DNA from: Saprospiraceae bacterium UBA2365
Lineage (GTDB): Bacteria > Bacteroidota > Bacteroidia > Chitinophagales > Saprospiraceae
Assembly (NCBI GenBank): GCA_002344345.1
Contig: DDTL01000021.1
Span: 10,683 to 72,783 of the forward strand
Reading direction: 5' to 3'
DNA: 62,101 nucleotides
Part shown: piece by piece, positions 26,701 through 35,234 of the stretch
Layout of the letters: every line of letters begins with the position of its first letter
How positions within the stretch are numbered: the first letter of the stretch is position 1
The notes under the pieces: generated by a model
Database searches by the model: none
What the model saw: only the letters and a program-made list of their open reading frames with translations
Told to the model about the DNA's origin: nothing
Program-made: the position numbers and the translations under genes

Positions 26701-27291
26701 TGTCAGGCAAGCAGGACAGCTAACATCAACAATCCTCCTTTGATCATACCTCAAATCAACGGTGATGAAGTTTTGCAGGAAGAAAAAACCGGAGTGTACA
26801 CTTTAAGTTTTGCCAATACACCTGCTGATGCCACATATCTCTGGTTTGTTGAAAATGGAGACACAATCTGTCAGGGAGCAAACTGTACTTCCATCAGTCT
26901 GAATATCAAGGAACAGACCAATATCTGTGTTGAAGTCAGCTACAATGGACAAGCTTGTACAGAAAGTGATTGTTTTACCATCCGTTTCGAGGAAATAGTG
27001 GATGTATATATCCCGAATATTTTCTCACCCAACGGCGACGGTGAAAATGATATTTTCTACATCAAATCAGACAACAGTGTAGGCACCATTAAATCCATGA
27101 ATATTTTTGACAGATGGGGCGAACAGGTGTTTGGTGGTCAAAATCTGAGAACCAACGATCAGGCCTCAGGTTGGGACGGCCGCCTGAACGGCAATTATGT
27201 TTTGCCCGGTGTCTATGTTTACGACATCGTTATTTTAACTGTAGAGAATAAAGAATTGCGATATTCAGGTGACATTACTGTATTAAGGTAA
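20776..27291 (+). CDS. Giant secreted SdrD-B / PKD protein with T9SS type B sorting domain
   Basis: A 2171-residue surface or secreted protein. Signal peptide 1-22. Five SdrD-B-like repeats (about 38-615) each hold an Asp-rich VW.D.N.DGIQ..GEPG calcium-type motif. A cysteine-rich module follows (about 620-770, many paired Cys), then a PKD-like domain (about 780-860). Three long repeats of about 255 residues each come next (nucleotides about 24240-26510), each built of PKD-like, fibronectin-III-like and TWSGPG-bearing parts. A SprB-like repeat (about 1915-1985) and the gliding-motility C-terminal domain (about 2075-2171, IPNIFSPNGDGENDIF, DRWGEQVF, GVYVYDI) end the chain. The last domain is a T9SS type B export signal. 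Adhesion is the likely role. The start at 20776 gives the signal peptide. Confidence 0.92.
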   Translation: MKYFRFPLVALALIIFSSLNVLAVPFRHDAGKIEKKGLMLLPPRISGMVWVDTDGNGQQGGGEPGQNGVTVELLNSGGSLLFTDVTSAGGLYAFEDLAPGDYYVHFILPATGNWSFTDPYQGPVTINSDADQGTGQTTLLSLGAAMDMTHIDAGIYLLSPIGDRVWHDENADGIQNAGEPGIGGATVTLEGFDGALNPVTFTVFTDGTGNYEFSDVPPGSYHITFSLPAGYDEFTFVDEGGNDNLDSDADPGTGETGNFTVESDDAQDQWDAGFFIYANIGDLVWHDLNGNGIQDGEPGISGASVTLSGTDGGGNPVNRNEVTNGAGNFNFDEVVPGNYRLTFALAGGYDAITLQDEGADDEDSDPNPGTGQTIFFDVVSDEDQDIWDAGMYQYATIGDFVWQDMNGNGVQDGGEPGIGGVSISWTRASDGLMGNTVSDGAGFYEFDDLKPDTYTLDFSQPGYIITAQDMTGDDNDSDANELTGQTDPYTVMSNETINHVDAGFFRYGLIGNYCWRDQNTDGIQDGGEPNLSDVVVRLTGVTGAGVPITPLTEVTDGGGFYTFSDLAPGSYTVEFVEPPTFNTTIRQAGADATVDSDGPFSDPVTLISAQQDVTIDCGFYVEPPADCNQDTYPNCQTAEQNVLCNIYEINEFCTNMLPQFTNYGPICGTSGSAYQNPSWFAFMAADYTVSLIIHATNCVVQSGDLGVQFAIYTDCTEDEWVVCEAIPCLTPGDLTVTSSNFEPGQVYYLVIDGCNSTQCTYWIEIVEGGGSYQMTDPTGISNFEFPDNQICLDVPVEFTLDGCDDADSYIWTIDGTQTGISDQQTITLSFDTPGTYELCGQGTSPCDDSTIECITITAYELPDQVLDPESVCENVLADGYTPNLWEGPAITEAGVQEISLTNEFGCIYDQTIEITALEIEEAEVDTFACQGDLIDYYGNVFSDDILGQIITIPGGSANGCDKLVDFQLTYLDVQFFNMVGPECIGDAQFVLRLEDIILKPEDMTSVAVQWNVGGIPIGGLLTTPPYAITVTEEGLYSATVILNKNGLVCDIVLEQSVQIDFDDLLPDTPVPTGWTLDYCNNTGEEVMYSVFTNPLNQYQWTYPADVASADFDPLTGILFIDWTGSNGGQVCVRATNTCGISDWHCENVVINSGPSSIFVLPDTICMTDPALIQYTGNASENATYTWNFSGGLDVSGTNDLGAGPYNIEWDQSGEKLVTLYIVETNGCESVLSTGTVMVEQPLADPVVSCSSNQTQIVFSWFDVPNSAGYNIELVSGTSGTLNGNAYTVTGLNPLDEVSIIVFALSDGKCPTTSDTITCAALDCPNVSLNIMAADTSVCYLPGMAPFVLGHVLNSPGNGTKTWSGPGIINPTTGVFDPNVAGIGTHQIVLSYFLDDCTFNDQALIHVYAIPTSTFTTSEDSICNDQNLVINYTGNAPSGNPTWSFDSPTNVTGSGLGQHILEWDDDGWKTITLQVEQNGCVSNLQTRTVFVEERVPDITIACPLTSTESVTFSWDTNPQLGSYIIYIDGVQVGNQFTGTWTVNGLSQGQQVNINVIGVNDGVCPNPIGSGSCVAQDCPVFNVSFTHDNTPICLTTNVQPRQLVAQLTGATTNGTTTWSGPGVNASGLFNPATAGVGTHTITYRYAEGACNIIRTLTVTVLAQPTAQFSLSTDRICITDEIRMTLNNFNSAYTYDWDASGADIQIVSPTVFDLSWDAPGSYQLSLVVANSICETAPYLQTIVVEPELVAPILSCNPANTTTDQVSFTWNPVDCADSYEIWVDGNLFTTTQGTSVTITGLDPEQTINAELRVISNCLCPGVSSFITCEADACEALELTINGLPEDYCANLLPASINLSPAIIGTTGGTITWSGTGINSNGVINTTNLTPGEYVYTVNYNLVNCNYDHSDALTIYPAVNFNVQATDPACHDMTDGSLILGVSSGVEPYTITVNGENTDRLTIPGLLPGSYTVNIVDDNGCQASRTANINNPPLIIPQINGDEVLQEEKTGVYTLSFANTPADATYLWFVENGDTICQGANCTSISLNIKEQTNICVEVSYNGQACTESDCFTIRFEEIVDVYIPNIFSPNGDGENDIFYIKSDNSVGTIKSMNIFDRWGEQVFGGQNLRTNDQASGWDGRLNGNYVLPGVYVYDIVILTVENKELRYSGDITVLR

Positions 27292-27316
27292 AAAAGGCAC
27301 GATATTTGAATGTTAT

Positions 27317-27348
27317 AAAAGAGCTGTGTTCATTCACGGCTCTTTTTG
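27317..27348 (+). terminator. Intrinsic terminator after the giant protein gene
   Basis: AGAGCTGTG pairs with CACGGCTCT around TTCATT and is followed by TTTTT. It lies 26 bp after the stop codon. Confidence 0.85.
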
Positions 27349-27493
27349 TATTTACAATTTTATTGCTTTTGGTATATTTTGATAGGATTCATCATCGAGC
27401 GCAAATTATCGGATACAGAATGGCCATTCAGGTTCAAATATTGTTCACATGCTAAAAAGATAAACTGACCGGATACAGGTTCAATGGGAATAA

Positions 27494-28588
27494 ATGATTA
27501 GATCATACGAATTGATATCGTATTTATTTACCTATGGCAAACTCGTTTTGCCGGGTATCGGGACTTTGAACCTTGATCAAAATTCTGCCAGGGCAGTCCA
27601 ACATGAATTCCGCATCTACGGACCAAAAACTTCTTATTTCATTTCATCCACCAGTCCATCTGAACTTTCAAATTACAAAAAATGGCTAAAATCGGGATTC
27701 AAAACGAATGATGAAGAGGTCGAAACCCTGATCAATGAACAGGAAAAATATTTTAATTCGAGCCTCAGAGAGAAAGGGAATCTGATCATTCCTGCACTGG
27801 GTCGAATCTACCTGGATGATCGCCAGAAAGTCAAATTTGAAGCAGATATTGAACTTCAAAAATGTCTGGAGTTCGCTTACCCGGATCTTCCTCTCAACTA
27901 TTACCAGCCACAACAATACCTGCAAAAAATCCAGCAGGAAGCTTCAATTCAGAGAGCAGTTTCAAGTGATCCGCTGGAATCTTCTAAAAAAGCAGTCATT
28001 CCATGGTACGTATATCTGACAGGGATCATTTTGGCAGCTTTTCTGTTATCATTGGGAATCAGCTATTTTGCAGGATTCAAACCATTTACCGGCTCATCGG
28101 AATCCGATCATAAAACAATCGAAGCATCAACTGAACCTCCGAATTATGATAGTACAAATATTTTTGAGGAAGAACCAGTTATTTCAGACACTCAGGAAAT
28201 GCAAATGCCTCTAAAAGAAATATCCCCTGAAACAGAACAACCTGAAATCAATTCAACAATAGAAGCAAAGAAAAAAGTAACAGTTCCCAAAACCGATGAA
28301 GCTAAACCAAGTCATGAAGAAATCAACCGGATAATTGAACTGTCACAGCAAAATAAATCGCAGATTTCAAACCCTTTGATCATAATTGTCGGTTCTTTCA
28401 AGATGCCTGATGAAGTTAAAAAAATGTTACACTCTATAGAATCCGGGGGCTATCAGGGATTCGTGATAAAATACGAAGAATATTACAGGACAGGCATTTT
28501 AATGGATCATCCTGCAACACAAACAGACTCAGTTTTGAATGATATAAAAGAGAAAATCGAAAAAGACGCATGGATATTAGCAGATTAA
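27494..28588 (+). CDS. HU-CCDC81 / SPOR domain membrane protein
   Basis: A 364-residue inner-membrane protein. Two N-terminal HU-like domains (about 1-50 and 60-125) belong to the CCDC81-type bacterial family, with a PGIGTLNLD phrase in the first and PALGRIYLDD in the second. A linker, one membrane segment (about 172-194, YLTGIILAAFLLSLGISYFA), a Glu/Pro/Lys-rich spacer and a SPOR-like domain (about 290-362, PLIIIVGSFKMPDEV) follow. The topology puts the HU part in the cytoplasm and SPOR, a peptidoglycan-binding fold, in the periplasm. The gene family is typical of Bacteroidota; its cell-envelope role is not defined. Confidence 0.82.
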   Translation: MIRSYELISYLFTYGKLVLPGIGTLNLDQNSARAVQHEFRIYGPKTSYFISSTSPSELSNYKKWLKSGFKTNDEEVETLINEQEKYFNSSLREKGNLIIPALGRIYLDDRQKVKFEADIELQKCLEFAYPDLPLNYYQPQQYLQKIQQEASIQRAVSSDPLESSKKAVIPWYVYLTGIILAAFLLSLGISYFAGFKPFTGSSESDHKTIEASTEPPNYDSTNIFEEEPVISDTQEMQMPLKEISPETEQPEINSTIEAKKKVTVPKTDEAKPSHEEINRIIELSQQNKSQISNPLIIIVGSFKMPDEVKKMLHSIESGGYQGFVIKYEEYYRTGILMDHPATQTDSVLNDIKEKIEKDAWILAD

Positions 28589-28622
28589 TTCCATAAATGA
28601 TTTTAATATATGTGAGTTGATG

Positions 28623-28630
28623 TACATTTG
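28623..28630 (+). promoter_or_regulatory. Candidate -7 element before the MazG-like gene
   Basis: TACATTTG fits TAnnTTTG and lies about 33 bp before the start codon. No matching -33 element is clear. Confidence 0.4.
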
Positions 28631-28662
28631 CCCCACAAAAAAACCAAAAAAGGTGTTTTGAG

Positions 28663-29145
28663 ATGGAGGAAAAAAAAATGTTTGAGCCTGAAGCGTTAAA
28701 TAATGTAGCGCAATTTCACAGAATATTTCAGTTGCCTGTCCTTGACCAACCAGTCATTCCTTCGAAAGAAAGAATCGAATTAAGAATTTCATTGCTTGAA
28801 GAAGAATTGAAGGAGTTGAAAGCAGCCATTGATGCCAATGATCTTGTGGAAGTTGCAGATGCTTTTTGTGATTTGCAATATGTATTGTCGGGCGCAATAC
28901 TTGAATTCGGTTTGGGGTATAAATTCAAAGAACTTTTTGACGAAGTTCAGCGAAGCAATATGAGTAAACCCTGTAAAACGCTGGAAGAAGCAGAAGCCAC
29001 CCGAAGCTATTATGAAAAGGAACGAGGTATGGAATCAGTGATCAAAAAAGTTGGGGATGAATTCCTTGTTTACAGAAAATCTGATGGAAAAGTGTTTAAA
29101 TCTGTCCAATACAGCCCGCCGGATCTGAAAAAAATACTAAAATGA
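28663..29145 (+). CDS. MazG/HisE-like nucleoside triphosphate pyrophosphohydrolase
   Basis: A 160-residue all-alpha NTP pyrophosphohydrolase. The metal-binding signature is spread over EELKELKAAI (about 45-54) and EVADAFCDLQYVLSGA (about 64-79), giving the EExxE...ExxD pattern. Such proteins hydrolyse (d)NTPs to monophosphates, or phosphoribosyl-ATP in the HisE branch. No his genes are nearby, so a house-cleaning role is more likely. The tail (about 120-160, DEFLVYRKSDGKVFKSVQY) is an extension common in the Bacteroidota group. Met6 (28678) is an alternative start. Confidence 0.85.
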   Translation: MEEKKMFEPEALNNVAQFHRIFQLPVLDQPVIPSKERIELRISLLEEELKELKAAIDANDLVEVADAFCDLQYVLSGAILEFGLGYKFKELFDEVQRSNMSKPCKTLEEAEATRSYYEKERGMESVIKKVGDEFLVYRKSDGKVFKSVQYSPPDLKKILK

Positions 29146-29248
29146 ACATAAATTTCCGGTTTATTCGTTTGATTTAAAATTTCAAAGCTGGAAAGTACGT
29201 TTCCCGCAACAATTTCGATAACCAATAGAAATTTAGAAATTACCTGAT

Positions 29249-30157
29249 ATGAGTATTAAGATTGAAAGCTTAACAAAAAGGTATGGTGAACAACTGGTAT
29301 TGGACAATATCAGTCTCCAGGCAACAAAGGGTGAAATACTGGGATTTTTAGGCCCTAACGGAGCCGGAAAATCGACCACCATGAAGATCATCACAGGTTA
29401 TGTAAAAGCGGACAGTGGTTCTGTTGAAGTCTGTGGTTTGAATGCCCTGGAAGAACCCATTGAGATCAAGCAAAAAATCGGTTATTTACCGGAAAACAAT
29501 CCTTTATATGACCATATGTATGTAAAGGAATATTTAGGATTCATTGCTTCCTTGCATCGCCTGGACCATAAAAAAGAGATCATAAATGATATGATCGCAA
29601 AAACCGGTTTAACCAAGGAACAAAACAAAAAGATCAAAGCTTTATCCAAAGGTTACAGGCAACGTGTCGGACTGGCTCAGGCTATGCTCCACGATCCTGA
29701 AGTGCTGATCCTGGATGAGCCTACTTCGGGATTGGATCCGAATCAATTGGGTGATATTCGCAGTCTGATCCGAAAACTCGGGGAAGAAAAAACTCTGATT
29801 TTTTCCACTCACATCATGCAGGAAGTTGAAGCCCTATGTGATCGGGTTGTGATCATTCACGAAGGACAGATCGTAGTGGATGACCACATCCAATACCTTG
29901 AAAAATACAAGAAAGCTGGTTTTGACAGGGTTCTTGTTGAGTTTGAGGGACCAGTGGATGAAAAGATATTCCGCCAGCTGAGCGGATTCATCAGCTGTAA
30001 AAAGAAGGGAAATTATGTTTATGAAATAGACGGCAAATCAGAGATCACCCTGAGAAAAGAATTGCTGGGGCTCGCTCAAAACAAACAATTGCCACTCATC
30101 GGGTTGCAGAAGCAGGAGATCAGCGTTGAAAATGTATTCCAATCCTTAACCAAATAG
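29249..30157 (+). CDS. gldA: Gliding-associated ABC transporter ATP-binding protein GldA
   Basis: A 302-residue ABC ATPase. Walker A GPNGAGKST (35-43), Q-loop YLPENNPLYD (about 82-91), signature LSKGYRQRVGLAQA (about 135-148), Walker B VLILDEPTSGLD, and the H-loop STH. GldA with GldF and GldG forms a transporter needed for gliding in Flavobacterium, though related transporters occur in non-gliding relatives. The gene overlaps or abuts gldF (stop 30155-30157), and gldG follows, so the three form one transcription unit. Confidence 0.92.
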   Translation: MSIKIESLTKRYGEQLVLDNISLQATKGEILGFLGPNGAGKSTTMKIITGYVKADSGSVEVCGLNALEEPIEIKQKIGYLPENNPLYDHMYVKEYLGFIASLHRLDHKKEIINDMIAKTGLTKEQNKKIKALSKGYRQRVGLAQAMLHDPEVLILDEPTSGLDPNQLGDIRSLIRKLGEEKTLIFSTHIMQEVEALCDRVVIIHEGQIVVDDHIQYLEKYKKAGFDRVLVEFEGPVDEKIFRQLSGFISCKKKGNYVYEIDGKSEITLRKELLGLAQNKQLPLIGLQKQEISVENVFQSLTK

Positions 30158-30159
30158 TG

Positions 30160-30891
30160 ATGATTGCCATATATATAAAAGAATTATCGAATTTTTTCAG
30201 TTCACTGATCGCCTATATCGTGATCGGGGTTTTCCTTATTTTCATGGGTTTGGTAATGTGGGTTTGGCCGGACACAGCTGTGCCATATAGTAATTTTGCT
30301 GATATGAGTGTCCTGTTTTACATGGCTCCGACCATATTCACCTTTATCATTCCTGCCATTACAATGCATAGTTTTTCAGAGGAAAGACAGGCCGGAACGA
30401 TTGAATTGCTGATGACCAAACCTGTCAGAAACTGGCAGATTGTAATGGGTAAATATCTGGCAAATCTCAGTCTGATCATTTTTGCACTGATACCTACCGT
30501 GATCTATTATTATTCAGTCTATCAATTAGGTTTACCTAAAGGAAATATCGATACCGGAGCGGTGATAGGTTCCTATATAGGTTTAATTTTACTGGCATCT
30601 GTGTTTGTGTCAATCGGTACTTTCTCCTCCGTTTTGACTTCCAATCAAGTGGTTGCATTTGTCATTGGTACCTTTTTGTGTTTTATTACACACTGGGGAT
30701 TTGAATACACAGGTACTTTGCCTGTATTTGCAGGGAATTTGGACGTTGTGATCCAGAAACTAGGTATCAACTACCATTACCTTTCGATCAGCAGAGGCAT
30801 CATTGATTCGCGGGATGTCATATACTTTTTATCAGCAGACATGATTTTTCTTTTGTTAACCTATTATTTTTTGCAAAAAAACAAGAAGTAA
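30160..30891 (+). CDS. gldF: ABC transporter permease GldF
   Basis: A 243-residue integral membrane protein with about six membrane segments. The first contains IAYIVIGVFLIFMGLVMWV. The conserved loop SFSEERQAGTIELLMTKPV (about 72-90) is typical of ABC-2 permeases of the GldF/NosY type. It pairs with GldA and GldG. The ATG at 30160 is preferred; a GTG at 30157 directly before it overlaps the gldA stop and could also be used. Confidence 0.92.
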   Translation: MIAIYIKELSNFFSSLIAYIVIGVFLIFMGLVMWVWPDTAVPYSNFADMSVLFYMAPTIFTFIIPAITMHSFSEERQAGTIELLMTKPVRNWQIVMGKYLANLSLIIFALIPTVIYYYSVYQLGLPKGNIDTGAVIGSYIGLILLASVFVSIGTFSSVLTSNQVVAFVIGTFLCFITHWGFEYTGTLPVFAGNLDVVIQKLGINYHYLSISRGIIDSRDVIYFLSADMIFLLLTYYFLQKNKK

Positions 30892-31008
30892 AAATCCTGG
30901 TTATATTCAGGCAATTGGAAAAAAATCAGCCTGATTTTAACCGGTTGTATGGAGTTTTATGATTTAAGATTCAACGCAGCTGGTGACAGACAAATAAAAA
31001 ACTTTCAA

Positions 31009-32706
31009 ATGAAAAAACATTCCTTCAATATCATTCAACTGCTGATGATCATCGGGATTATACTGATGATCAATGTGATCAGTGCATTTTTCCATATTGC
31101 GGTTGATTTTACCGGGGACAAACGATATACTTTGACCAAAACCACCAGGAACCTATTGAAAGAACAGGATGATGTGATCTATGTCAAAGTATTGCTCGAT
31201 GGCAATTTTCCTGCCTTATATAAGAAGATACAGGAATCTGCAAATGAAATGCTTCGGGATTTTAACAATATCAATTCACATATTGAATATGATTTTGAAA
31301 ATCCGCTGAAAGGCAATGTGGAAGAAGTCAACCAGGCGGTGGAATTGCTCCGTAAAGATGGTATGGTTGGTATCGGAATCAAAACCAATACCACAGAAAG
31401 TACCAGTGTCAACTATATTTTTCCTTATGCCATTTTCCATTATGGTAAAAGGAAATTTGTGGTCAATCTCCTTGAACCGATGACTACAGATGTGAATGAA
31501 GAAACATGGATCAATAATTCGATTTCCATGCTCGAATATAAATTTGCCAATGCTATCCAAAAACTGAGGCAGAAAGACAGTCCAACCATCCTGTTTACTG
31601 AGGGGAAAGGCGAATTGAACGAAAAGCAGACTGCGAGACTTGAAAACAAATTACTGCAGTATTATCAGGTTGGACGCATCAATCTGGACAGCGTACATAC
31701 GATACCTGCAGAATTGGACCTTCTGATCGTAGCTAAGCCTACACAACCCTTCAGCCCTAAAAATCAGTTTCTGATCGATCAATACCTTATGAAAGGAGGA
31801 AATATTATTTGGCTGATTGACCGGCTGAACATGAATCTGGATAGTATCAATAAACAAAAATTCTATATTCCTGAACCCTACCCGCTCAATCTTGATGACC
31901 TTTGGTTTAAATATGGTATCAGGATCCTGCCCAATCTCGTGCAGGATTTGTCATGCACAAGAATCCCACAGGTTGTTGGTATCCAGGGCAATAAACCGCA
32001 AATAGAAAGTTTTGACTGGTACTACCATTTATTGGTGGATCCGGAAGGAGCACATCCTATCGTTTCCAATCTGGATAAAATGAACCTTTATGACCCGAGT
32101 TCGATCGATACGATCCAAACGAGCACCAGGGTGAAAAAGACCATATTGTTAAAATCATCGAAATACAGCAGGTTCCAGTTGAGTCCGGCCCGCGTCACCT
32201 TTGAGATCCTCAAGTATCCTCCTGAAGTGGATCGGTTCAATAAACCTCATCTGCCATTAGCGGTTTTGCTAGAAGGAGAATTTGAGTCTTATTTCAGGAA
32301 CAAACTTTCTCAGGGTACCAAAGAAATGCTACAACAGATCAAAGAACCTTTCAGGGAAAAAAGTGAGAAACCCGGTAAAATGATCTTTGTGTCAGACGGA
32401 GATTTTATAAAAAATCTTTATGACAGCCAAACCGATAAAATTTCTCCCATAGGGTTCAATAAATGGGTACAATATACTTTTATCGGGAATGAGGATTTTA
32501 TCACGAATTCAGTGGAATATATGGTTGAAAAAAGAGGTGTGATCTCTGCCAGAAGTAAAAAAGTCAAGTTCAAAATGCTTGACACCATTAAAGCCACGAA
32601 TGAAATGAGCCTTTGGCAGATGGTCAATATCGGTATTCCTCTTTTGTTCCTGATTGCTTTTGGATTGGGATTCAATTATTACCGTAGGAGGCGATATGCA
32701 TCCTGA
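31009..32706 (+). CDS. gldG: Gliding motility-associated ABC transporter substrate-binding protein GldG
   Basis: A 565-residue protein with an N-terminal membrane segment (about 8-30), a large periplasmic ABC_transp_aux domain (about 40-480) and a C-terminal membrane segment (about 535-557) ending in basic FNYYRRRRYAS. The phrase RYTLTKTTRNLLKEQDD marks the start of the conserved domain and GGNIIWLIDRLNM its centre. The start at 31009 is preferred, because the earlier frame from 30949 adds 20 residues without family support. The gap to gldF is 117 bp. A DUF4340 protein that often accompanies this transporter lies downstream at 35473. Confidence 0.93.
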   Translation: MKKHSFNIIQLLMIIGIILMINVISAFFHIAVDFTGDKRYTLTKTTRNLLKEQDDVIYVKVLLDGNFPALYKKIQESANEMLRDFNNINSHIEYDFENPLKGNVEEVNQAVELLRKDGMVGIGIKTNTTESTSVNYIFPYAIFHYGKRKFVVNLLEPMTTDVNEETWINNSISMLEYKFANAIQKLRQKDSPTILFTEGKGELNEKQTARLENKLLQYYQVGRINLDSVHTIPAELDLLIVAKPTQPFSPKNQFLIDQYLMKGGNIIWLIDRLNMNLDSINKQKFYIPEPYPLNLDDLWFKYGIRILPNLVQDLSCTRIPQVVGIQGNKPQIESFDWYYHLLVDPEGAHPIVSNLDKMNLYDPSSIDTIQTSTRVKKTILLKSSKYSRFQLSPARVTFEILKYPPEVDRFNKPHLPLAVLLEGEFESYFRNKLSQGTKEMLQQIKEPFREKSEKPGKMIFVSDGDFIKNLYDSQTDKISPIGFNKWVQYTFIGNEDFITNSVEYMVEKRGVISARSKKVKFKMLDTIKATNEMSLWQMVNIGIPLLFLIAFGLGFNYYRRRRYAS

Positions 32707-32806
32707 ACCGGATAATGTGAAACCGGCAGGGTAAATTCCTTCAAAGCTATACTATTTCTGAAACATATTGGAATATGTACAGGCATTCGTGTAAAACCAT
32801 ACATTA

Positions 32807-33742
32807 ATGAAAATAAGATCTTTCAAACCAGAGGATTTGAATTTGTTGCTAATTTGGTTAGCACAGGACTACATCCAAAAACATTGGGGTGATCCTACGG
32901 TTTGGCTTAAAGAAATCACTGAAAATTTAAGCGCTGACTGGATAAAGTATTTCATTGTGGAATGCACTCATCCCATTGGTTTTCTTCAATATTACGAAAC
33001 TGATAAAGCGCCACTCGGTGATTGGTCGCAGGAACCCATCGGCACAGTCGGGATGGATTATCTCATTGGGGATAAAGAATATTTGGGGAAAGGATATGGT
33101 TCGAAAATAGTACGAACTTTCGTAGATACCATCAAATCAATAAATGAGTATGATCACATCATAGCTGACCCTGCTGAAGGAAATAAAGCCTCCATTAAAG
33201 TACTTGAAAACAATGGTTTTAGATTGAATTCCAATGGGTTTTACAGTTTGGATTTATGCAATTCAGCAATAAAGATTTTCCGTGCTGACCCAAAGGATAC
33301 CCAAGTGATCACTGAACTATTTCGGGATACCATCCAAAACGTGAACTCAAAAGATTATCCGTCAGATGAAATTGAAGATTGGTCTTCTTGGTGGACGGAT
33401 CATGATAGATGGAAAGAAAAAATTGAAAAACAGTACTTTATTAAAGCCATCATAGAAAATAAAATCGTAGGATTCAGTTCTTTGGCTGCTGATGGATATC
33501 TGGATTTTATGTTCACGCATAAAGACTTTCAAAAACTTGGCGTGGCAGTTGGTTTGTTAAGGATGATCGAACGAAAAGCCAAAGAACAAGAAAACGAATT
33601 GATTTATTCTGATGTAAGCATCACTGCAAAAGGTTTTTTTGAAAAACACGGATATGTTGTAGAAAAACAGCAATTCAAAAAGTCAAAAAACAAAGAATTG
33701 ATCAATTTCAGAATGATTAAAACTATGAAAAACCATTCTTGA
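32807..33742 (+). CDS. Double GNAT acetyltransferase (AAC(6')-like domain plus second GNAT)
   Basis: A 311-residue fusion of two acetyltransferase domains. Residues 1-155 resemble AAC(6') enzymes: WLAQDYIQKHWG near the start, IGFLQYYETD, GTVGMDYLIG, the acetyl-CoA loop YLGKGYGSKIVR, and ADPAEGNKASIKVLENNGF. Residues 160-305 form a second GNAT with loop DFQKLGVAVGLLRMIE and FFEKHGYVVE. The first half could acetylate aminoglycosides or a related amine; the second is of unknown substrate. It sits between gldG and a C_GCAxxG protein with no clear link to either. Confidence 0.85.
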   Translation: MKIRSFKPEDLNLLLIWLAQDYIQKHWGDPTVWLKEITENLSADWIKYFIVECTHPIGFLQYYETDKAPLGDWSQEPIGTVGMDYLIGDKEYLGKGYGSKIVRTFVDTIKSINEYDHIIADPAEGNKASIKVLENNGFRLNSNGFYSLDLCNSAIKIFRADPKDTQVITELFRDTIQNVNSKDYPSDEIEDWSSWWTDHDRWKEKIEKQYFIKAIIENKIVGFSSLAADGYLDFMFTHKDFQKLGVAVGLLRMIERKAKEQENELIYSDVSITAKGFFEKHGYVVEKQQFKKSKNKELINFRMIKTMKNHS

Positions 33743-33926
33743 AAGACAAATTGAGATTTTTCCTGCTCCTTTAGTCAAAGTAGCGCGTAATAAGTTGAAA
33801 ACTCAGGGACGAAATCAATCAGATACTTTGATGTCACATTGTAAAACTTGGATAAAAATCAAATTAATAAATTGAGCTTTCAGAAAAATAATTAAAAATC
33901 ATAATCATTCAATCAATTCAATTCTT

Positions 33927-34775
33927 ATGGATACTCCAGTCAAAAAAAGCTTAAATCCACGGAAAACATTTTGGAAATGCGGGGCTTGTTCCCATGCCAT
34001 GTTTCACCTATTGAATCATGAGTTTGATAATAATAAGTCCAGGGAAGAAAAGGCATCTGATATGCTGGCAGGAGGCATTGCTCAGAAAGGACATCAGTGC
34101 GGAATGCTTTGGGGAGTCGCTTTGGCCGCGGGCGCAGAAGCTTATAAAAGATATTATGATAAAAATATGGCCGTTGCAACCGCGATTCACACATCCCAAT
34201 TGCTTGTTGAGTCTTTCAAAAAAAGAACCCGTTCTGCAAACTGTCGTGATATCGCAAAAGTGAATTGGGAAAGCAAATTCGAGCGGACGCTTTATACCAT
34301 AAAAGCCCTGGCAAAAGGGATGGTATTCAGTCCCTGCTTCAACCTGATGGTCAAATGGACTCCGGAAGCTGTTAAGGCTGCCAATCATGGCCTATCCGAA
34401 AACATCAAATTCAAACAGCCCTGTTTCAGCTGCTCAACTGAGCTAATCAAAAAAATGGGTGGTTCTGAGGAAGAATCGGTTATGGTAGCAGGTTTCGCAG
34501 GTGGATTAGGATTGAGTGGACATGCTTGCGGAGCATTAAGCGCTGCGATATGGTATAAAATGTTGAATTGGGAAAAAAATAATGAAGGAAAAACTCAACA
34601 GATGTTTCATAATCCGGATGCAAAAAAAGTTTTGGAGGCATTTTACTCACAAACAAATTCCGAAGTTTTGTGTAAAATTATTAGTCAAACAAGTTTTAAT
34701 ACCATTGATGAACACACCGAGTATTTACGGAATGGTGGTTGCAGGAGTTTAATAGAAGCATTGGCAACATCATAA
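33927..34775 (+). CDS. C_GCAxxG_C_C family redox-type protein
   Basis: A 282-residue protein of the C_GCAxxG_C_C family. Two similar halves are visible: residues 20-105 with CGACSHAMFHLLN, GGIAQKGHQCGMLWGVALAAG and SANC, and residues 163-215 with CFSCSTELIKKMGG and GFAGGLGLSGHACGALSAAIW. The Gly-rich helices with buried cysteines suggest a membrane-associated or redox-active fold, and the function of the family is unknown. The first half has G-H-Q-C-G-M where GCA is expected, so the copies differ. A Shine-Dalgarno site is not evident. Confidence 0.8.
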   Translation: MDTPVKKSLNPRKTFWKCGACSHAMFHLLNHEFDNNKSREEKASDMLAGGIAQKGHQCGMLWGVALAAGAEAYKRYYDKNMAVATAIHTSQLLVESFKKRTRSANCRDIAKVNWESKFERTLYTIKALAKGMVFSPCFNLMVKWTPEAVKAANHGLSENIKFKQPCFSCSTELIKKMGGSEEESVMVAGFAGGLGLSGHACGALSAAIWYKMLNWEKNNEGKTQQMFHNPDAKKVLEAFYSQTNSEVLCKIISQTSFNTIDEHTEYLRNGGCRSLIEALATS

Positions 34776-35234
34776 AATATTTCAAAACACATTATAGTAC
34801 CTGCCAATCATTAACAGCAAATCGATGGTACGGTTAATGGGATCATTTCATTGGACTTTACGAAGTTTTGGTTGATTTTTCCTAATTTTTTTATGCAGTT
34901 TCAACCTGTAAAAACAGCAAAACTATCTACAAAAAAATAGACAGAAAAAATTTATATCTTATTTTTGGATCGTTTTCATAAAGATCACTCATACTGCTTT
35001 GATTACATAACAGACATAAATTTCATAAATACTGATATTCACATGAATAGCCAATATTTTTCATAAACATTTCCATTTGATAAAAAAGGAACTTCAGGGT
35101 TCAATTCACCAGTCAGCATACAATTTCAGCATTCTGTTCGTTCATTAGTTGCATTCATTGAAATGCTTCGATCAAAAACCTGCTTAAAATTGTTATTAAA
35201 TTAAAAATATCTGATCAAATCAACACATAACCGA

